Below the pieces are notes generated by a model. It saw only the letters and a list, made by a program, of their open reading frames with translations, did no database searches and was not told the DNA's origin. Positions 62,797 through 64,000 of a DNA stretch of 64,000 nucleotides are shown in pieces; position 1 is the stretch's first letter; every line of letters starts with the position of its first letter. A program made the translations under genes and the position numbers. Origin of the DNA: Variovorax paradoxus (GTDB lineage: Bacteria; Pseudomonadota; Gammaproteobacteria; Burkholderiales; Burkholderiaceae_C); assembly GCF_024734665.1 (NCBI RefSeq), contig NZ_CP102931.1, forward strand, positions 680,001-744,000, given 5' to 3'.

Positions 62797-63948
62797 ATGC
62801 TGGGTTTCAACCGAATCACGATCAAGAAGAACGAACGCGCGCTGCTGCTGCGCAATGGCGATTTCGAGCAACTGCTCGGCGCGGGCAAGCACTGGGTGTT
62901 TTCGTGTTTCGACCGCATCGAGTTGGAGCGCTTCGCGCTCGCCCAGCCGGCGTTCGAGCACGAGCTGGTCGATTACTTCCTGGCGCGCGAGCCCGAACTG
63001 GTCGAGCGTGAGTTCGTGCACGTGTCGCTTGGTGAGGCCGAAGTCGGCCTGCGCCTGGAAGACGGCGTGCTGGTGCAGATCCTGCCGCCTGCCACGCGCA
63101 AGCTGTACTGGCGCGGTCTGCGTGAGCAGCGCGTCGACGTGATCGACGTTGCCGACGATGCACGCCTGCCGGCCGAGCTGGTTTCGAAGCTGCAGAGCGT
63201 GGCCCTGCGTCCGCGTGCGGTGGCTGGCCTCGACGGTGTGCTGCTGGTCCAGGTGCCCGAGTTCCATGTCGGTGTGTTGACGCTGCAGGGCCAGATGCAG
63301 GAGCTGCTGCCGCCGGGTAACCACGGTTTCTGGCGCTTCAACCGTCAGGTGACCGTGTCCTGTGTGGACCTGCGTGCGCAGATCGCCGAAGTGAGCGGCC
63401 AGGAAATCCTGACCCGCGACAAGGTGGGTCTGCGACTGAACATGTCGGCGGTGTGGCGCTTCACCGATGTGCGGCAGGCAATGGCGCAGATGCCGAAACC
63501 CGCCGAGCATGTGTATCGCGAACTGCAGTTCGGGCTGCGTGCAGCCGTCGGCGAACAGACGCTCGATGCACTGCTGGAGAACAAGGCGGCCATCGACCAG
63601 ACAGTGCTGGCGCAGGTGCGTGAGCGGCTGGAAGGTACCGGCATTGCACTGGAGAGCGTGGGCGTGAAGGACATCATCCTGCCCGGCGAGATGAAGACCA
63701 TCCTCGCCCAGGTGGTGGAGGCCGAGAAGTCGGCCCAGGCCAACGTGATCCGTCGCCGTGAGGAAACTGCGGCCACGCGCTCGCTGCTGAACACGGCCAA
63801 GGTGATGGAGGGCAACCCGGTCGCGTTGCGGATGAAGGAACTCGAAACGCTGGAACGGGTGGCCGAGCGGATTGACAAGATCTCCGTGATCGGCGGTCTG
63901 GACCAAGTGCTCAACGGACTGGTGACGCTTCGGCCGAACGGTTCCTGA
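62797..63948 (+). CDS. Slipin (SPFH/band 7 protein) of the RNA-repair operon
   Basis: 383 residues. N-terminal INxxERALLLRNGDFEQLL region and SPFH domain (about 165-320: VTVSCVDLRAQIAEVSGQEILTRDKVGLRLNMSAVWRF, then GIALESVGVKDIILPGEM), then a helical ETAATRSLLNTAKVMEGNPVALRMKELE tail. No clear transmembrane segment, unusual for a stomatin but seen in slipins of this class. The start follows GTGGGAGTAG. Downstream genes such as Ro60/rtcB would lie beyond the window. Confidence 0.86.
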   Translation: MLGFNRITIKKNERALLLRNGDFEQLLGAGKHWVFSCFDRIELERFALAQPAFEHELVDYFLAREPELVEREFVHVSLGEAEVGLRLEDGVLVQILPPATRKLYWRGLREQRVDVIDVADDARLPAELVSKLQSVALRPRAVAGLDGVLLVQVPEFHVGVLTLQGQMQELLPPGNHGFWRFNRQVTVSCVDLRAQIAEVSGQEILTRDKVGLRLNMSAVWRFTDVRQAMAQMPKPAEHVYRELQFGLRAAVGEQTLDALLENKAAIDQTVLAQVRERLEGTGIALESVGVKDIILPGEMKTILAQVVEAEKSAQANVIRRREETAATRSLLNTAKVMEGNPVALRMKELETLERVAERIDKISVIGGLDQVLNGLVTLRPNGS

Positions 63949-64000
63949 GCGATAGGCAGAGAGAGATACGGGCACGCAGGCACAGAAGGGAGCGCCACTG

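Overview
The window is high-GC DNA (about two-thirds G+C) with dense, mostly operonic genes. It looks like the chromosome of a soil betaproteobacterium of the Comamonadaceae, most like Variovorax. The clues are a betaproteobacterial tad/flp locus with a DUF3613 gene, Bug-type TRAP-like receptors, a hydroquinone and beta-ketoadipate pathway set with a liv-type transporter, and an rtcR/slipin RNA-repair locus. The genus is inferred from gene content, not from an rRNA gene. No rRNA gene, canonical tRNA gene, insertion sequence, prophage or CRISPR array was seen.

Layout. (1) 1-12302, plus strand: the 3' part of a giant Gly/Leu/Asp repeat protein, an OmpA-like lipoprotein, a two-part protein joining an all-helical domain to a MurF-like ligase with a damaged P-loop, a small membrane protein, and a complete type I secretion system (ABC exporter, HlyD adaptor, TolC channel). 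I read this as an export and surface-anchoring locus for the repeat protein. (2) 12319-26026, minus strand: a complete Flp/Tad pilus operon from flp and tadV to tadG, ending with a sigma-54 type activator whose receiver domain seems to lack the phospho-acceptor. Its upstream region carries a possible -24/-12 promoter and GTTACGT repeats. (3) 26452-29006, minus strand: an L,D-transpeptidase and a TPR protein that share an NTF2-like C-terminal domain.

(4) 29164-45475: aromatic catabolism. A LysR regulator precedes a two-subunit hydroquinone 1,2-dioxygenase (hapCD), 4-hydroxymuconic semialdehyde dehydrogenase (hapE), a five-gene branched-chain-amino-acid-type ABC transporter and a Bug receptor. 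After a phytase-like lipoprotein comes an IclR regulator divergent from pcaI-pcaJ-pcaF, which finish the beta-ketoadipate pathway, then a strong terminator and a second Bug gene. The chemistry runs from hydroquinone to succinyl-CoA and acetyl-CoA except for maleylacetate reductase, which is not in the window. (5) 45557-55720: a hybrid histidine kinase and NarL-type regulator pair, several lipoproteins with beta-propeller-like repeats, a DJ-1/PfpI protein, a ribbon-helix-helix protein, a DinB-like protein and a TetR regulator.

(6) 55861-63948: the most unusual region. On the minus strand, rtcR (sensor of RNA damage, CARF plus sigma-54 AAA+) is followed by a fused 2H RNA phosphoesterase/LMW tyrosine phosphatase-like protein, an SMI1/KNR4 protein, a DEDD exonuclease, a lipoprotein hydrolase and an ornithine-cyclodeaminase-like protein. 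On the plus strand, a textbook sigma-54 promoter faces away from rtcR and drives a leader of about 530 nt before a slipin gene. The leader holds a tRNA-like element (D arm, anticodon arm with GAC, T arm, no acceptor stem) and several tetraloop hairpins. This looks like a Y-RNA-type noncoding RNA within an RNA-repair operon, and it is the best candidate here for a poorly described system.
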